Shown: positions 1 to 9,550, numbered from the stretch's first letter. The stretch is DNA of 64,000 bases from Candidatus Saccharibacteria bacterium UBA1050 (GCA_002316545.1 DCDR01000001.1:435692-499691); one strand, 5' to 3'. Notes: generated from the letters alone by a model not told the origin. Made by a program: numbers and translations.

Positions 1-1553
1 CTAGTCTGGGCTCAGTTGAATGGATGCTCAATATCAATTCCGGCCGACGAGCATTTCAGTCTACCGTATCGTTTTTTGATGCATTTCCTGATGCTCTTGG
101 TGGCCACATTTTCGCCGAAGATGTACCCGAAATCCATGCCCTAGAACTCTACGAGCGCTACCAAAAACAGGATAAAACCCTTATTGGTCCGGCTGGAGTT
201 GGTTTGCTTGTACCAGGAGCTCTAAAGCTAGGAGTAGTTGGCGGCGTCGACTGGCGACAACTTGAGAAAAATCATTTAATGACTGCCGGAAACGTCGCAG
301 TTCTCTCGGCATCTGGTGGAATGATAAATGAAATTATTACTATTGTCGCGACTAGCGGACATGCGATTAGCTTCGCCCTTTGTTTTGGTGGCGACCGCTT
401 CCCTTCCACCAGTCCTCGTGAAGCGTTTTTGGCTGCCGAAGCCGATGAAGCGACGAGCCATATCGTGTATTACGGTGAACTTGGTGGCCAAGATGAACAC
501 GAGTTAGTAGATCTTATTACCAGCGGTAAAGTCACAAAACCAGTCGTCGCTTACATCGCGGGGGTTATTGGTGAAGGCTTTGATCAACCGGTGCAATTCG
601 GGCATGCCAAAGCGCTCGCAAACAATAAATCAGAAACAGCAAGCGCGAAGCGACGTGCCCTTGCTGAAGCTGGAGTAAAGGTAGCAGATTCAATGACAGA
701 CTTTAGTAAAGCAATTAAAGACATCCCTCAAAATGAAAAACCTGAGTCGGTTGATGCCACTAGCCTCGCGGGTCGGAAAGCTAGTCTCTTTTCATCTACT
801 ATTAGCAAAGAAAGCTCCGAAGGCTACGAATTTATTGGAGCACCACTTCAGCAGTGGGCTGATGAAGGCGACATTGCTTTGCAAATCACTTCCGCCCTGC
901 TTGGTAAACGTCCCTCTTCACAAAAAACGACTGAATTTATTCGAACCGTTTTCTTACTTTCTGTCGACCATGGCCCTCAAGTTTCCGGTGCACTCAACAC
1001 CATTGTTACGGCGCGTGCCGGTAAAGGCCTAGTAGATTCACTTGCGGCCGGACTACTCACTATCGGACCTCGTTTTGGTGGCGCGGTTAGTGATGCTGCG
1101 CGTGAGTGGTTCGAAGGAGTTACCGAGGCAAAAATTCCTGAAGAACATGTTGAGAGCTATGCAAAAGCAAAGAAATACATTGGCGGCATAGGTCACAAAA
1201 AATACCGTCTTGGGCTACCAGATCCTCGCACGGCCAGACTAGCAGATTTTGTTGATGAGCTTCCATCGCATCGTTACTACGACTACGCCAAAGCAATTGA
1301 AGCAATAACCAGCTCGAAAAAAGGCTCGTTAATACTCAATGTTGACGGCACCATAGCCGCCTTAATGCTTGATATCCTTGAGCAAGAAGAAAAGCTCACC
1401 GAGGATGAGCTCCGTCAATTGATTGACGCCGACTTTTTCAATGCGCTATTTGTGATTCCACGAACCGTTGGCTTCGTCGCGCATTACCTCGACCAAAAGC
1501 GATTAGACGAGGGTCTATTCCGCCTATCCGACGACGATGTTCATTTAGCCTAA
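1..1553 (+). CDS. ATP-citrate lyase-like protein, C-terminal part (5' truncated by window)
   Basis: The frame is open to the left edge, so the true start lies outside the window; the first in-frame ATG is at 24. Numbering from that ATG, the protein reads like the second half of ATP-citrate lyase: a CoA-binding/succinyl-CoA-ligase-like part with IGPAGVG (54-60), SASGGM (95-100), GGDRFP (122-127) and QFGHAKA, whose H194 fits the phosphohistidine; then a citrate-synthase-like part with VDHGPQVSGA (H316), GIGH (H391) and LNVDG (D441), matching the catalytic His/His/Asp triad. The C-terminus with HYLDQKRL also matches the family. Such enzymes cleave citrate to acetyl-CoA and oxaloacetate using ATP and CoA. 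Whether an ATP-grasp N-terminus is fused upstream cannot be seen. The enzyme is unexpected in a metabolically reduced organism. Confidence 0.85.
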   Translation, partial: SLGSVEWMLNINSGRRAFQSTVSFFDAFPDALGGHIFAEDVPEIHALELYERYQKQDKTLIGPAGVGLLVPGALKLGVVGGVDWRQLEKNHLMTAGNVAVLSASGGMINEIITIVATSGHAISFALCFGGDRFPSTSPREAFLAAEADEATSHIVYYGELGGQDEHELVDLITSGKVTKPVVAYIAGVIGEGFDQPVQFGHAKALANNKSETASAKRRALAEAGVKVADSMTDFSKAIKDIPQNEKPESVDATSLAGRKASLFSSTISKESSEGYEFIGAPLQQWADEGDIALQITSALLGKRPSSQKTTEFIRTVFLLSVDHGPQVSGALNTIVTARAGKGLVDSLAAGLLTIGPRFGGAVSDAAREWFEGVTEAKIPEEHVESYAKAKKYIGGIGHKKYRLGLPDPRTARLADFVDELPSHRYYDYAKAIEAITSSKKGSLILNVDGTIAALMLDILEQEEKLTEDELRQLIDADFFNALFVIPRTVGFVAHYLDQKRLDEGLFRLSDDDVHLA

Positions 1554-1583
1554 AAACTACTGGCGAATTCTCTGTTAGCACGC

Positions 1584-1589
1584 TATACT
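1584..1589 (+). promoter_or_regulatory. -10 box (TATACT) of the pilus operon
   Basis: TATACT lies 14 nt before the pilB ATG, leaving a very short 5' leader. No convincing -35 is seen. Confidence 0.4.
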
Positions 1590-1603
1590 AGAGCGTAAGC
1601 ATT

Positions 1604-3388
1604 ATGCGCACAATTGCTGATAATATCGTTGAAAAACTTGTGTTAGAGGGTGGGACCATAACATCCGATATTATTCAGACGTCCAAAGAGACTGCTACAC
1701 GTACTAAAAAACCTCTGCAACAAGTACTCCTCGAAAGTGATGTCATCACCGACAATGACCTCACAAAGCTTTTTTCGAAGTACACTGGCCTCCCCTACGC
1801 CGACCTCAATCCGGGTGATATTCCATACGAGGTCCTTACGAAAATTCCTGAACGTATCGCCAAACAGTACAACGCAATCCTATTCAAGATTGACCCTGAT
1901 GGCCTACTTCACCTTGCCATGGAAGACCCCGACGACGTTCAGGCCGTCGACTTTATTGAAAAAGAAATTGGTGAAAATACTAAACTCTATATCGCTACTC
2001 ATGCTAATATTGTGGCTTGCTTGGGAAATTATAGAGGTGATGTCCATGAAAAGCTCAATGATGTTATTGATATTCAACGAGAAGAAGATGGCAGCGAACA
2101 AGTCGTCAGTGACTCTGATATCGCCGAAGATTCGCCTGTTGCTCAGACAATCAATCTGCTACTCGAATACGCAATCCGTTCAAATGCCAGTGATATCCAC
2201 ATTGAACCTCGTGAAGGTTTCGTGCAAATTCGCTACCGAATCGACGGTGTATTAAAAGAAGTGAATCGCTTACCGCGTAATGTGCTCGGTGCGCTAGTGA
2301 GTCGTATTAAGATTTTATCCAACCTTAAGATTGATGAACGTCGCGTTCCGCAAGATGGTCGTTTTAAGATAAATGTTGCCGGTAAACAATACGCTCTTCG
2401 TGTCAGCACACTCCCTATTGCCGATGGCGAAAAGGTTGTTATGCGTATCCTTGACGAAAGCAACCAAGCCGTCACACTAGATGATCTTGGCTATTGGGGC
2501 CGAGCTTTAAAAACCGTTACCGACGCATTGACCGAACCAAATGGTATCGTACTCGTGACTGGGCCGACTGGCTCAGGAAAGTCAACAAGTTTGTTTAGTA
2601 TTCTGACTAAACTTAATACGCCAAATGTGAACATTTCGACAATTGAAGACCCTGTGGAGTACAAAATAACAGGGGTAAACCAGACTCAAACCAACGTAAA
2701 GGCTGGCATGACGTTCGCCAGTGGTCTTCGCGCCCTGCTTCGTCAAGACCCGAATATTATCATGGTAGGTGAGATTCGTGATGGTGAAACGGCTAACCTG
2801 GCTGTCCAGGCAGCATTGACCGGTCACCTTGTCTTCTCTACTCTTCACACTAACAACGCAGCAACTAGCCTTCCTCGTTTGCTCGATATGGGTATTGAGC
2901 CTTTCTTGATTGCGAGCACCGTGAGAGCAGTTATTGGTCAACGTCTGGTGCGTAAGCTCTGCATGAACTGTCGACAAAGCTATGCCCCGTCTCAAGAAGA
3001 AGTTCAAGCGTTGTATAAGACCTTCGGCATCACCACACCCGAAGCGATTAGTGTTGTGCATAAGCTCGACCAAGAAGCCATTGCCCAAAAGCTGGGAGGT
3101 GACACACCGGCAGCTACGACCGATACTACCATCTCGAGTCTTTGGCGACCCTCACCTGACGGCTGTGATGAATGTAACCACACCGGTTTCAGGGGCCGAA
3201 TTGGCATCTATGAGGTACTTGGCTCGTCTCAAGCGATCCAAAAATTAATTGTTACCAGTGCGACAAGCAGCGATATCCAGGCTCAGGCTATAGCCGAAGG
3301 GATGACAACAATGCAAACCGATGGGCTCATTAAAGCGCTGCGCGGTCAAACAACCATTGAGGAAGTACTTCGAGTAACCAGAGAATAG
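1604..3388 (+). CDS. pilB: Type IV pilus extension ATPase PilB/GspE
   Basis: The cytoplasmic hexameric ATPase that drives pilin polymerisation. An N-terminal MshEN/GSPII_E-type region (about 1-150) is followed by the secretion-ATPase core. Walker A GPTGSGKST is near residue 320, the Asp-box/Walker B region holds QDPNIIMVGEIRDGET, and a His-box HLVFSTLHTN is present. Two CxxC pairs, CMNC (about 452) and CDEC (about 521), form the zinc site typical of PilB/GspE and absent from PilT. Length 594 aa is usual. It is first in a tight operon with pilC, whose start follows the stop by 1 nt. No PilT retraction ATPase is seen in the window. Confidence 0.95.
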   Translation: MRTIADNIVEKLVLEGGTITSDIIQTSKETATRTKKPLQQVLLESDVITDNDLTKLFSKYTGLPYADLNPGDIPYEVLTKIPERIAKQYNAILFKIDPDGLLHLAMEDPDDVQAVDFIEKEIGENTKLYIATHANIVACLGNYRGDVHEKLNDVIDIQREEDGSEQVVSDSDIAEDSPVAQTINLLLEYAIRSNASDIHIEPREGFVQIRYRIDGVLKEVNRLPRNVLGALVSRIKILSNLKIDERRVPQDGRFKINVAGKQYALRVSTLPIADGEKVVMRILDESNQAVTLDDLGYWGRALKTVTDALTEPNGIVLVTGPTGSGKSTSLFSILTKLNTPNVNISTIEDPVEYKITGVNQTQTNVKAGMTFASGLRALLRQDPNIIMVGEIRDGETANLAVQAALTGHLVFSTLHTNNAATSLPRLLDMGIEPFLIASTVRAVIGQRLVRKLCMNCRQSYAPSQEEVQALYKTFGITTPEAISVVHKLDQEAIAQKLGGDTPAATTDTTISSLWRPSPDGCDECNHTGFRGRIGIYEVLGSSQAIQKLIVTSATSSDIQAQAIAEGMTTMQTDGLIKALRGQTTIEEVLRVTRE

Positions 3389-3389
3389 T

Positions 3390-4616
3390 ATGCCTAATTT
3401 TTCGTTTACTGCCGTCGGTGCAAACAACAAGGTCGTCAATGGAAACATTGAAGGTGCTAATCGAGATGCGGTATATAAACACCTTCAAGAACAGGGTGTT
3501 AGGCCTCTGAGCATCAAAGAGACTAGCCCACCATCAAAAAGTCTATCTATCGCAAAGCTACTAGCTCCCGGGAAGGTAAAGTCGGATCATATCGTTGTGT
3601 TTACGCGTGAGCTAAGTGCCATGGTAAGTGCGGGTGTTCCCTTGCTTCGATGTCTTAACTCTTTGGCCGAGCACACCGAAAGTGCACAGCTGAAAAAAAT
3701 ACTTGGTTCAGTTATCAAAGACGTCGAGGGCGGTGCTCCTTTGGCCGATGCACTAGAAAAATTTCCTGACACGTTTTCAACTGTATACGTAAACATGGTT
3801 CGGGCTGGTGAAGCAGCGGGTATTCTAGATGAGATTTTGAAGCGTCTTGCTACCCAGCAAGAGAAGTCCGCAACCATGCGAAAGAAAATTAAAAGTGCGA
3901 TGACCTATCCGACTGTACTCGTAGTCATTACGGTGGTAGCGTTTTTTGGGCTTATGATTTTTGTTATTCCACAAATTGGTAAAATCATCTCTGATCTAGG
4001 TGGTCCAGATGCCCAACTTCCCCTCATTACGCAAGTTATGCTCGGTATTAGCAAGTTTGTAACTAGCTATTGGTTTATTCTCATCCCTTTGTTTGCGGCT
4101 GGGGTATTCGCACTACTCCGCTATATTCAAACCAAAGATGGCAAACGACAATTTCATACCCTCATTATCAACCTCCCTGGTATTAAAACAATTACTCGTA
4201 AGGTTGCTGTAGCCCGCTTTGCCCGTACCTTTTCGGCGCTAATTGGAGCAGGTGTGGCTGTACTTGAGGCGCTTGAAGTGACGGCTCATGCCGTCGGTAA
4301 CGTTGTGTATGAAAAAGTTCTCCTCGATGCCGCTGAAGAAGTAAAAAATGGCGCTACACTGTCATCAATTATTGAAAAGAGTCCCCTATTTCCGGCAATC
4401 GTACCTCAGATGCTTTCTGTCGGTGAAGAAACCGGACAAACAGATGTGGTATTAGTGAAGGTAGCTGACTTTTACGAGGAAGAGGTTGATGTTGCCATCG
4501 ATGGTTTGAGCTCTATAATCGAACCGGTGATGATTGTGTTCATGGGTGCCATGGTGGGTCTTATTGCGGCAAGTGTTATGTCACCTATCGCTAATCTGTC
4601 ACAGAACATACGTTAA
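3390..4616 (+). CDS. pilC: Type IV pilus inner-membrane platform protein PilC/GspF
   Basis: Polytopic platform that couples the PilB motor to pilin assembly. An N-terminal ~60-residue segment (FTAVGANNKVVNGNIEG...) precedes two GspF cytoplasmic domains, at about 70-190 and 275-395, each followed by hydrophobic helices (about 175-195, 225-245, 375-400). The motifs FTRELSAMVSAGVPLLRCL and VRAGEAAG in the first copy and FARTFSALIGAGVAVLEAL and SVGEETGQTD in the second are the family signatures. The 408 aa length is normal. It sits directly behind pilB; a 69-bp gap then separates it from pilM. Confidence 0.95.
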   Translation: MPNFSFTAVGANNKVVNGNIEGANRDAVYKHLQEQGVRPLSIKETSPPSKSLSIAKLLAPGKVKSDHIVVFTRELSAMVSAGVPLLRCLNSLAEHTESAQLKKILGSVIKDVEGGAPLADALEKFPDTFSTVYVNMVRAGEAAGILDEILKRLATQQEKSATMRKKIKSAMTYPTVLVVITVVAFFGLMIFVIPQIGKIISDLGGPDAQLPLITQVMLGISKFVTSYWFILIPLFAAGVFALLRYIQTKDGKRQFHTLIINLPGIKTITRKVAVARFARTFSALIGAGVAVLEALEVTAHAVGNVVYEKVLLDAAEEVKNGATLSSIIEKSPLFPAIVPQMLSVGEETGQTDVVLVKVADFYEEEVDVAIDGLSSIIEPVMIVFMGAMVGLIAASVMSPIANLSQNIR

Positions 4617-4685
4617 TCATAGCTTTTCACATACCGCTCATGTATACTTATAGAGACGAAATAAGAGAAGTGGGCAGCCCTAGAA

Positions 4686-5738
4686 GTGGCAAAATTATTC
4701 TACAAAGATAAACCAATCGTAGGCCTCGACATCGGTCAAACCGGTGTGAAAGTAATGGCGGTCGATACCAAGAAATGGCTCGTAACGGCGTACGGGTCTA
4801 TTGACCTCGACCCTGCTAAAGTGCAGGAATCTCTTGATAAGCGCGACAACTATCTCTCTGATGGTATACAAACTCTTATGCAGAAGAATATTATTGGGAA
4901 TCTTCCTAGCAATCACGTCGTTGTAGGCATCCCGGCGTCGCGAACTTTCACTCGATCTTTTACTATTCCAATAAAAGCCATGAAAAAGTTGCGTGATGCC
5001 GTAGAACTTGAAGCCGAACAATATATTCCGATTCCGGCCAACCTGCTTTATATCGATTTTGAGATTATCCATAAAACCAAAGATACCGTTACTGTACTGA
5101 TGTGCGCTGCGCCAAAAGCTATCGTTGACCAAACTGTTGAAGCAGCTGAAATGGCAGGATTTCGTGTGTGCATGGTTGAACCTAGCGTCAACGCAGTAGC
5201 TAGGTTGCTTGAGACCACCGAGGAGGGTAATTTGCCCACTGTAATCGTTGATATTGGTGCAGCAAGCACCGATATTGCTATCCTGGACGGATCAATTCGT
5301 GTTACCGGTGGCGTAAGCGTTGGTGGTAATACTTTCACGCTTGATATTGCTAAAAAGCTCGATGTAACACTTGAAACAGCTCATCAAATGAAGGTGTTGA
5401 ATGGATTGAGTCCAGGCAGCAAACAACACAAGATAAGTGGCGCTCTCTCTCCAAGCCTCGAAAAAATCGCCGATGAGGTACGCAAAATCATTCGCTACTA
5501 CAAAGAGCGTATCAATGAAGACCGAAAGCTAGAGCAGGTGCTTGTTGTTGGTGGTGGAAGTAACGTGCCTGGCATCGGTGAGTTCTTCACAAACGAGCTA
5601 ATTATGGCAGCTCGAGTCGCAAGCCCTTGGCAAACTCTAGATTTTGGTAAATTACCTCAGCCTGCAAAACAATTTCGCCCTCGCTACATTACCGTAGCTG
5701 GTCTGGCCAGCATTAAACCGGAGGATGTTGTACAATGA
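4686..5738 (+). CDS. pilM: Type IV pilus assembly protein PilM (actin-like ATPase)
   Basis: Cytoplasmic actin-fold ATPase that binds the PilN N-terminus and starts the PilMNO alignment subcomplex. GTG start at 4686. PHOSPHATE-1-like VGLDIGQTGVKVM lies at about 13-25, IVDIGAASTDIAILDG near 185-200 and VLVVGGGSNVPGIGEF near 285-300; these are the PilM/FtsA-type nucleotide-binding motifs. Its TGA stop overlaps the pilN start (ATGA), indicating translational coupling. A TATACT box at 4643-4648 suggests its own promoter with a short leader. Confidence 0.93.
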   Translation: MAKLFYKDKPIVGLDIGQTGVKVMAVDTKKWLVTAYGSIDLDPAKVQESLDKRDNYLSDGIQTLMQKNIIGNLPSNHVVVGIPASRTFTRSFTIPIKAMKKLRDAVELEAEQYIPIPANLLYIDFEIIHKTKDTVTVLMCAAPKAIVDQTVEAAEMAGFRVCMVEPSVNAVARLLETTEEGNLPTVIVDIGAASTDIAILDGSIRVTGGVSVGGNTFTLDIAKKLDVTLETAHQMKVLNGLSPGSKQHKISGALSPSLEKIADEVRKIIRYYKERINEDRKLEQVLVVGGGSNVPGIGEFFTNELIMAARVASPWQTLDFGKLPQPAKQFRPRYITVAGLASIKPEDVVQ

Positions 5739-6304
5739 TAAATCTCCTACCAGTTGAACGAAAGGCAGACCTATCCGCGGCACGCACCAACAGCATTTTA
5801 GTGCGTTATTTGTTTATGAGTGGCTTTGGCATTTTATTAGTCGCCATCATTTCTACCGGGACTTTCTTTAGCCTCAACTTCGCGAAAGATAACGCTGAAA
5901 ACCGCATCAACGCGAATGACGCAAAATATGCTAGTTTTACAAAGGTAAAGAATGAAGGTGATGCTTTCCGGACAAACTTAGCTACTGCAAAAGAAATTCT
6001 TGATAAACAAGTTACCTATTCAAAGCTGGTGTATGAGATTGCCGCGGTTATCCCCAGCGGAACAGTGCTTGATAATCTTAATCTCGATACAAAGTCCTTC
6101 GGCTCTGTCATTATCATCGAAGCTAGCTCGACTTCATTTTCAAATGCCGTCAAGCTAAAAGATTCACTTCAGGCTAGCAAAAAACTTTTCAGTGATGTGT
6201 CGCTTCAGAGTGTTAGCGAAGAAGGTAGCAGTGAAAGCTCAAGTGATAAATACCCTGTCAAAGTATATCTTCAGGTTAAGATTAACCAAGGAGCTCTGAA
6301 GTGA
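5735..6304 (+). CDS. pilN: Type IV pilus assembly protein PilN
   Basis: Bitopic inner-membrane protein. The N-terminal MINLLPVERK resembles the conserved INLLP motif that PilN inserts into PilM. One TM helix (about 25-48) is followed by a coiled coil and a ferredoxin-like periplasmic (extracytoplasmic) domain. The gene overlaps pilM by 4 bp and its stop overlaps the pilO GTG start by 4 bp. 189 aa is typical. Confidence 0.88.
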   Translation: MINLLPVERKADLSAARTNSILVRYLFMSGFGILLVAIISTGTFFSLNFAKDNAENRINANDAKYASFTKVKNEGDAFRTNLATAKEILDKQVTYSKLVYEIAAVIPSGTVLDNLNLDTKSFGSVIIIEASSTSFSNAVKLKDSLQASKKLFSDVSLQSVSEEGSSESSSDKYPVKVYLQVKINQGALK

Positions 6305-6927
6305 AAGATAAATTCACCGCTCGAAGCTTACGAATCGTCTTAGTCATATTGCTTGTGCTCACCTTTGTTGCAGGCATTGCGGCATTCTTGTTTGCAAAAG
6401 ACTTCCTATCCGCCTACGCGACAAAGGTAAGTGAGCGAAACGCACTCGCTAATGTTGGTGACTCAAACTTACAGGCGCTGAACAAGCTTGAAACGTATCT
6501 TGAAACGAATAAAGAAGTAATCGATAAAACAAAGAATATCGTCGCCGACAGCAAAGAGTATCGCTACCAGAATCAAATTATTAGTGATTTAAATAGCTTC
6601 GCAGCTTCTGCCGGTGTAGCAATTGATAAGTTTGATTTCGTGACCAACCAAGCTGAGGCAGCAACCGATAGCGCAGCCCAAGAAACAACAGATGCATCGG
6701 CAACGACACCCGCTACCCAAACGAGCAGTCTTAAATCGACTCGTGCGACAGTTACTGTGACCACTCCTGTCTTATATAATTCTCTGCTGAAATTCATTCA
6801 AAAAATCGAGCAAAACAAAACGAAAATGCAAATTACGAGCATTGGCCTTATTCGTTCCACAGATCCGACACAACCAACTGGCTCAGTTGATTCACAAAGT
6901 TTTATAATTGAGGTGTACATACGGTAG
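6301..6927 (+). CDS. pilO: Type IV pilus assembly protein PilO-like
   Basis: GTG start overlapping the pilN stop (GTGA). One TM helix (about 9-31), then a coiled coil and a C-terminal ferredoxin-like domain ending in SFIIEVYIR. A low-complexity Ala/Thr linker (about 118-147) interrupts the outer domain. Order and topology identify it as PilO, the partner of PilN; sequence motifs alone are weak in this family. Confidence 0.8.
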   Translation: MKDKFTARSLRIVLVILLVLTFVAGIAAFLFAKDFLSAYATKVSERNALANVGDSNLQALNKLETYLETNKEVIDKTKNIVADSKEYRYQNQIISDLNSFAASAGVAIDKFDFVTNQAEAATDSAAQETTDASATTPATQTSSLKSTRATVTVTTPVLYNSLLKFIQKIEQNKTKMQITSIGLIRSTDPTQPTGSVDSQSFIIEVYIR

Positions 6928-6930
6928 CTT

Positions 6931-7209
6931 ATGAATTCTCCAGACCTTAGTGAAATCGGTACATTGCTCGCAAAGTTTTTGCGACGCTTCCACGGAACAA
7001 TGTTTTTTGTTTTATTGTCAGGACTTCTCGCAGCCGCTATTCTCACGATTATTTCAATTAATAATCTTGTTAATCAACCTCCTGAATCAAGTACTCCAGT
7101 GGTTTCAAGCAGCTTTGATGAAGATACGGTTATGCGCGTTAAAGATTTGGGTACTTCAAACCCTTACACGCCAAAAGCCGGCTCTCGTACTAATCCGTTC
7201 CTTGAGTAG
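6931..7209 (+). CDS. Small single-pass membrane protein of the pilus operon
   Basis: A 92-residue protein starting 4 nt after pilO. It has one TM helix (about 24-46) and a short hydrophilic extracytoplasmic tail rich in Ser/Thr/Pro that ends TNPFLE. Position in the pilMNO operon makes a PilP-like or accessory alignment role possible, but there is no PilP lipobox or pilotin domain, so the function is unknown. Confidence 0.65.
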   Translation: MNSPDLSEIGTLLAKFLRRFHGTMFFVLLSGLLAAAILTIISINNLVNQPPESSTPVVSSSFDEDTVMRVKDLGTSNPYTPKAGSRTNPFLE

Positions 7210-7230
7210 ATTGACCAAGACGCTTATACT
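7202..7230 (+). promoter_or_regulatory. Promoter of the PRC-barrel gene, leaderless layout
   Basis: TTGAGT (7202-7207), a 17-nt spacer and TATACT (7225-7230) lie 6 nt before the ATG at 7237, so transcription should start at or next to the start codon. Confidence 0.55.
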
Positions 7231-7236
7231 AAGACT

Positions 7237-7815
7237 ATGCTAGTAGCGTATGATCGATTTATCGGGTCGCCCGTAATGAGCCTTCAAACAGGCTCTGAAT
7301 TAGCTCGTACCGTGCGTGCTCTCGTCGATCCACGTGATTTAACTGTTCTCGCCTATGAGCTAGAAGGGCCGATGCTCACCGAGCACCCCTCATTTCTAAG
7401 AGTGCTTGATGTGCGCGAGTTTAGTAATATCGGTATTATCGTCGATAGCAGCGATGAGTTTGTCGGCCTTGACGACGTCATCAAACTAAAAGAAGTCTAT
7501 AATTTCCACTTCGACCTAATTGGCTTAAAAGTTGTTGACAAAAGAGGGCGAAAACTTGGTAAGGTTACCGGCTATACTGTTGACAGTGATAGTTTCGTTT
7601 TACAACAGTTGCGTGTGCAGCGTCCTCTTCTGCAGAGCTTCAATGAAACTGAACTGCTAATCAACCGGTCACAAATCGTCGAGCTTAGCGACCAACAGGT
7701 GGTCGTTGAAGACGGCAGTCATACAATGCCCGACCGTGAGCCTGTTCGTAACTATACGAATCCATTTCGCCAATCATCGGCCCAGCCCGAAGCGATTACT
7801 CCTCCTCGCGAGTAG
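7237..7815 (+). CDS. PRC-barrel domain protein
   Basis: A 192-aa soluble protein with two PRC-barrel-like units, about residues 5-80 (GSPVMSLQTGSELARTVRALV) and 85-165 (LIGLKVVDKRGRKLGKVTGY). PRC-barrels occur in RimM, photosynthetic reaction centre H subunit and many unassigned bacterial proteins. The C-terminus is polar. The last 20 bp overlap the convergent recX 3' end. It has its own -10 box and so may not belong to the pilus operon. Function unknown. Confidence 0.75.
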   Translation: MLVAYDRFIGSPVMSLQTGSELARTVRALVDPRDLTVLAYELEGPMLTEHPSFLRVLDVREFSNIGIIVDSSDEFVGLDDVIKLKEVYNFHFDLIGLKVVDKRGRKLGKVTGYTVDSDSFVLQQLRVQRPLLQSFNETELLINRSQIVELSDQQVVVEDGSHTMPDREPVRNYTNPFRQSSAQPEAITPPRE

Positions 7816-8440
7816 AATCGAGTGCAGCACGAATGTCACCATAACTGAAGCCTTGGCGCGCCAAATAGTTTAGCAGCTTCTCTTCTGAATCGTATTTCAA
7901 GCGCTTTTTGGTGAGTATCTTTTGTAGTTCGTCACTGTCGTTTCGACTACTCTGCTGAAAGGCTTGTTCAATACTATCTACCGCGACACCTTTGACTCGC
8001 AATTCATTTATAAGCTTGCGCTTACTGCTACCCTTGGTTTGGTTGCGATGCTCCACCCAATATCGAGCAAATGCATCATCATTTATGTAACCTTTGTCTT
8101 TTAGTCGATCGTACACTCTATCGGCTATTGCTTGCGTTATCCCTTCGCGCTTTGAGCCGTTCTTTTTTAAGCTGGAGCGAGTCTTTCGCCAAAGGTAGTC
8201 TTTTACTTCTTTGCTACTGTGTGGCCTCATAAGGCAATATTCAAGTGCCCGAGCATATGTTTTGCCGAACTGGCTTTCATTCAAAAGATCCGCTAACTCT
8301 TCTTCTTCGTATTCTCTACCGACTCGAACACCGAGCTCGCCTACCTGATACACATCTAACGAAAAAGCGTACGTTCCATCAACCGACACATTCACACGGT
8401 CTTTATTTTTTGCTTGAAGAGATATATCCGTAATTTTCAC
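7796..8440 (-). CDS. recX: Recombination regulator RecX
   Basis: 214-aa helical repeat protein that modulates RecA filaments. GTG start at 8440 with GGGGAT as Shine-Dalgarno. Tandem three-helix RecX repeats are visible: ALEYCLMRPHSSKEVKDYLW, then DRVYDRLKDKGYINDDAFARYWVEHR and LINELRVKGVAVDSIEQAF. It lies 31 bp downstream of recA on the same strand, the common recA-recX order. Confidence 0.9.
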   Translation of the reverse strand: MKITDISLQAKNKDRVNVSVDGTYAFSLDVYQVGELGVRVGREYEEEELADLLNESQFGKTYARALEYCLMRPHSSKEVKDYLWRKTRSSLKKNGSKREGITQAIADRVYDRLKDKGYINDDAFARYWVEHRNQTKGSSKRKLINELRVKGVAVDSIEQAFQQSSRNDSDELQKILTKKRLKYDSEEKLLNYLARQGFSYGDIRAALDSTREEE

Positions 8441-8471
8441 TACTATCCCCTTCGGTCGCTACGTGGTTGTA

Positions 8472-9506
8472 TTATTCAGACTCAGCAACTTGCTTACGAA
8501 CTTCTTTTTCAATTTCGTCGAGAACCTTTGGATTTTCTTTCAAGTAAACTTTCACTGCTTCTCGGCCTTGGCCAATTTTTCCATCTTTGTAATCAAACCA
8601 AGCACCCGATTTACCAACAATTGCTTTTTCAACAGCTAGATCGAGTACGTCGCCAGTGCGAGAAATTCCTTCATTATACATAATGTCGAATTCGGCAGTT
8701 CTAAATGGCGGTGCAATCTTATTTTTCACCACTTTCACCTTTGTTCGGTTTCCAATAATGTCTTCGCCTACTTTCAACTGACCAATTCGTCGAATATCAA
8801 GACGTACAGACGCGTAGAACTTTAGTGCATTACCACCAGTAGTCGTCTCAGGATTTCCAAACATTACACCAATCTTCATGCGAATTTGGTTAATAAAGAT
8901 AACGGTTGCCTTTGATTTATTAATGATACCCGTGAGCTTACGTAGCGCTTGACTCATCAGTCGGGCTTGCAAGCCCATGTGGCTATCACCCATATCACCG
9001 TCAATTTCTGCTTGTGGTACGAGAGCCGCAACCGAGTCAACGACTATTAAATCTACTGCGTTTGAACGCACGAGTGTTTCTGCAATTTCAAGTGCTTGCT
9101 CACCATTGTCAGGCTGGCTAACTAGTAGATTTTCAGTATCAACTCCTAGCTTTTTCGCGTAGGCTGGGTCGAGCGCGTGTTCGGCGTCAATAAATGCTGC
9201 CGTGCCACCCTGCTTTTGAATTTCAGCAATCGCATGCAAGGTTAGGGTAGTCTTACCAGAGCTTTCGGGTCCGTAAATTTCAATAATTCGGCCTTTTGGA
9301 TAACCGCCACCAAGTGCCAAGTCAAGACTCAGCGCACCGCTAGGTAAAAGTTCGATGTCAACTTTCTTTGCTTCTCCAAGCTTCATGATTGAACCATCGC
9401 CAAATTGCTTGGTGATTTGGTCCATTGCTAGGCCAAGTGCTTTCATTTTTCCTTCATTGTCAGGTTTTTCAGTCGAAACTGGATCTTTAGCAGCCTTTTT
9501 TGCCAT
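8472..9506 (-). CDS. recA: Recombinase RecA
   Basis: 344 aa, full length. Walker A GPESSGKTT at 79-87, Walker B LIVVDSVAAL, loop L1 EIDGDMGDSHMGLQARLMSQ and loop L2 with FGNPETTTGGNALKFYASVR. It catalyses strand exchange and coprotease activation, and is needed to integrate DNA taken up by competence. A strong Shine-Dalgarno (GAGAGGA) precedes the ATG. No LexA-type box was recognised upstream. Transcribed divergently from the pilin-like gene at 9564, with only 57 bp between. Confidence 0.98.
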   Translation of the reverse strand: MAKKAAKDPVSTEKPDNEGKMKALGLAMDQITKQFGDGSIMKLGEAKKVDIELLPSGALSLDLALGGGYPKGRIIEIYGPESSGKTTLTLHAIAEIQKQGGTAAFIDAEHALDPAYAKKLGVDTENLLVSQPDNGEQALEIAETLVRSNAVDLIVVDSVAALVPQAEIDGDMGDSHMGLQARLMSQALRKLTGIINKSKATVIFINQIRMKIGVMFGNPETTTGGNALKFYASVRLDIRRIGQLKVGEDIIGNRTKVKVVKNKIAPPFRTAEFDIMYNEGISRTGDVLDLAVEKAIVGKSGAWFDYKDGKIGQGREAVKVYLKENPKVLDEIEKEVRKQVAESE

Positions 9507-9550
9507 ACTATTTCCTCTCTTGGTTATATTCTCATTATACGGTATTTTGC

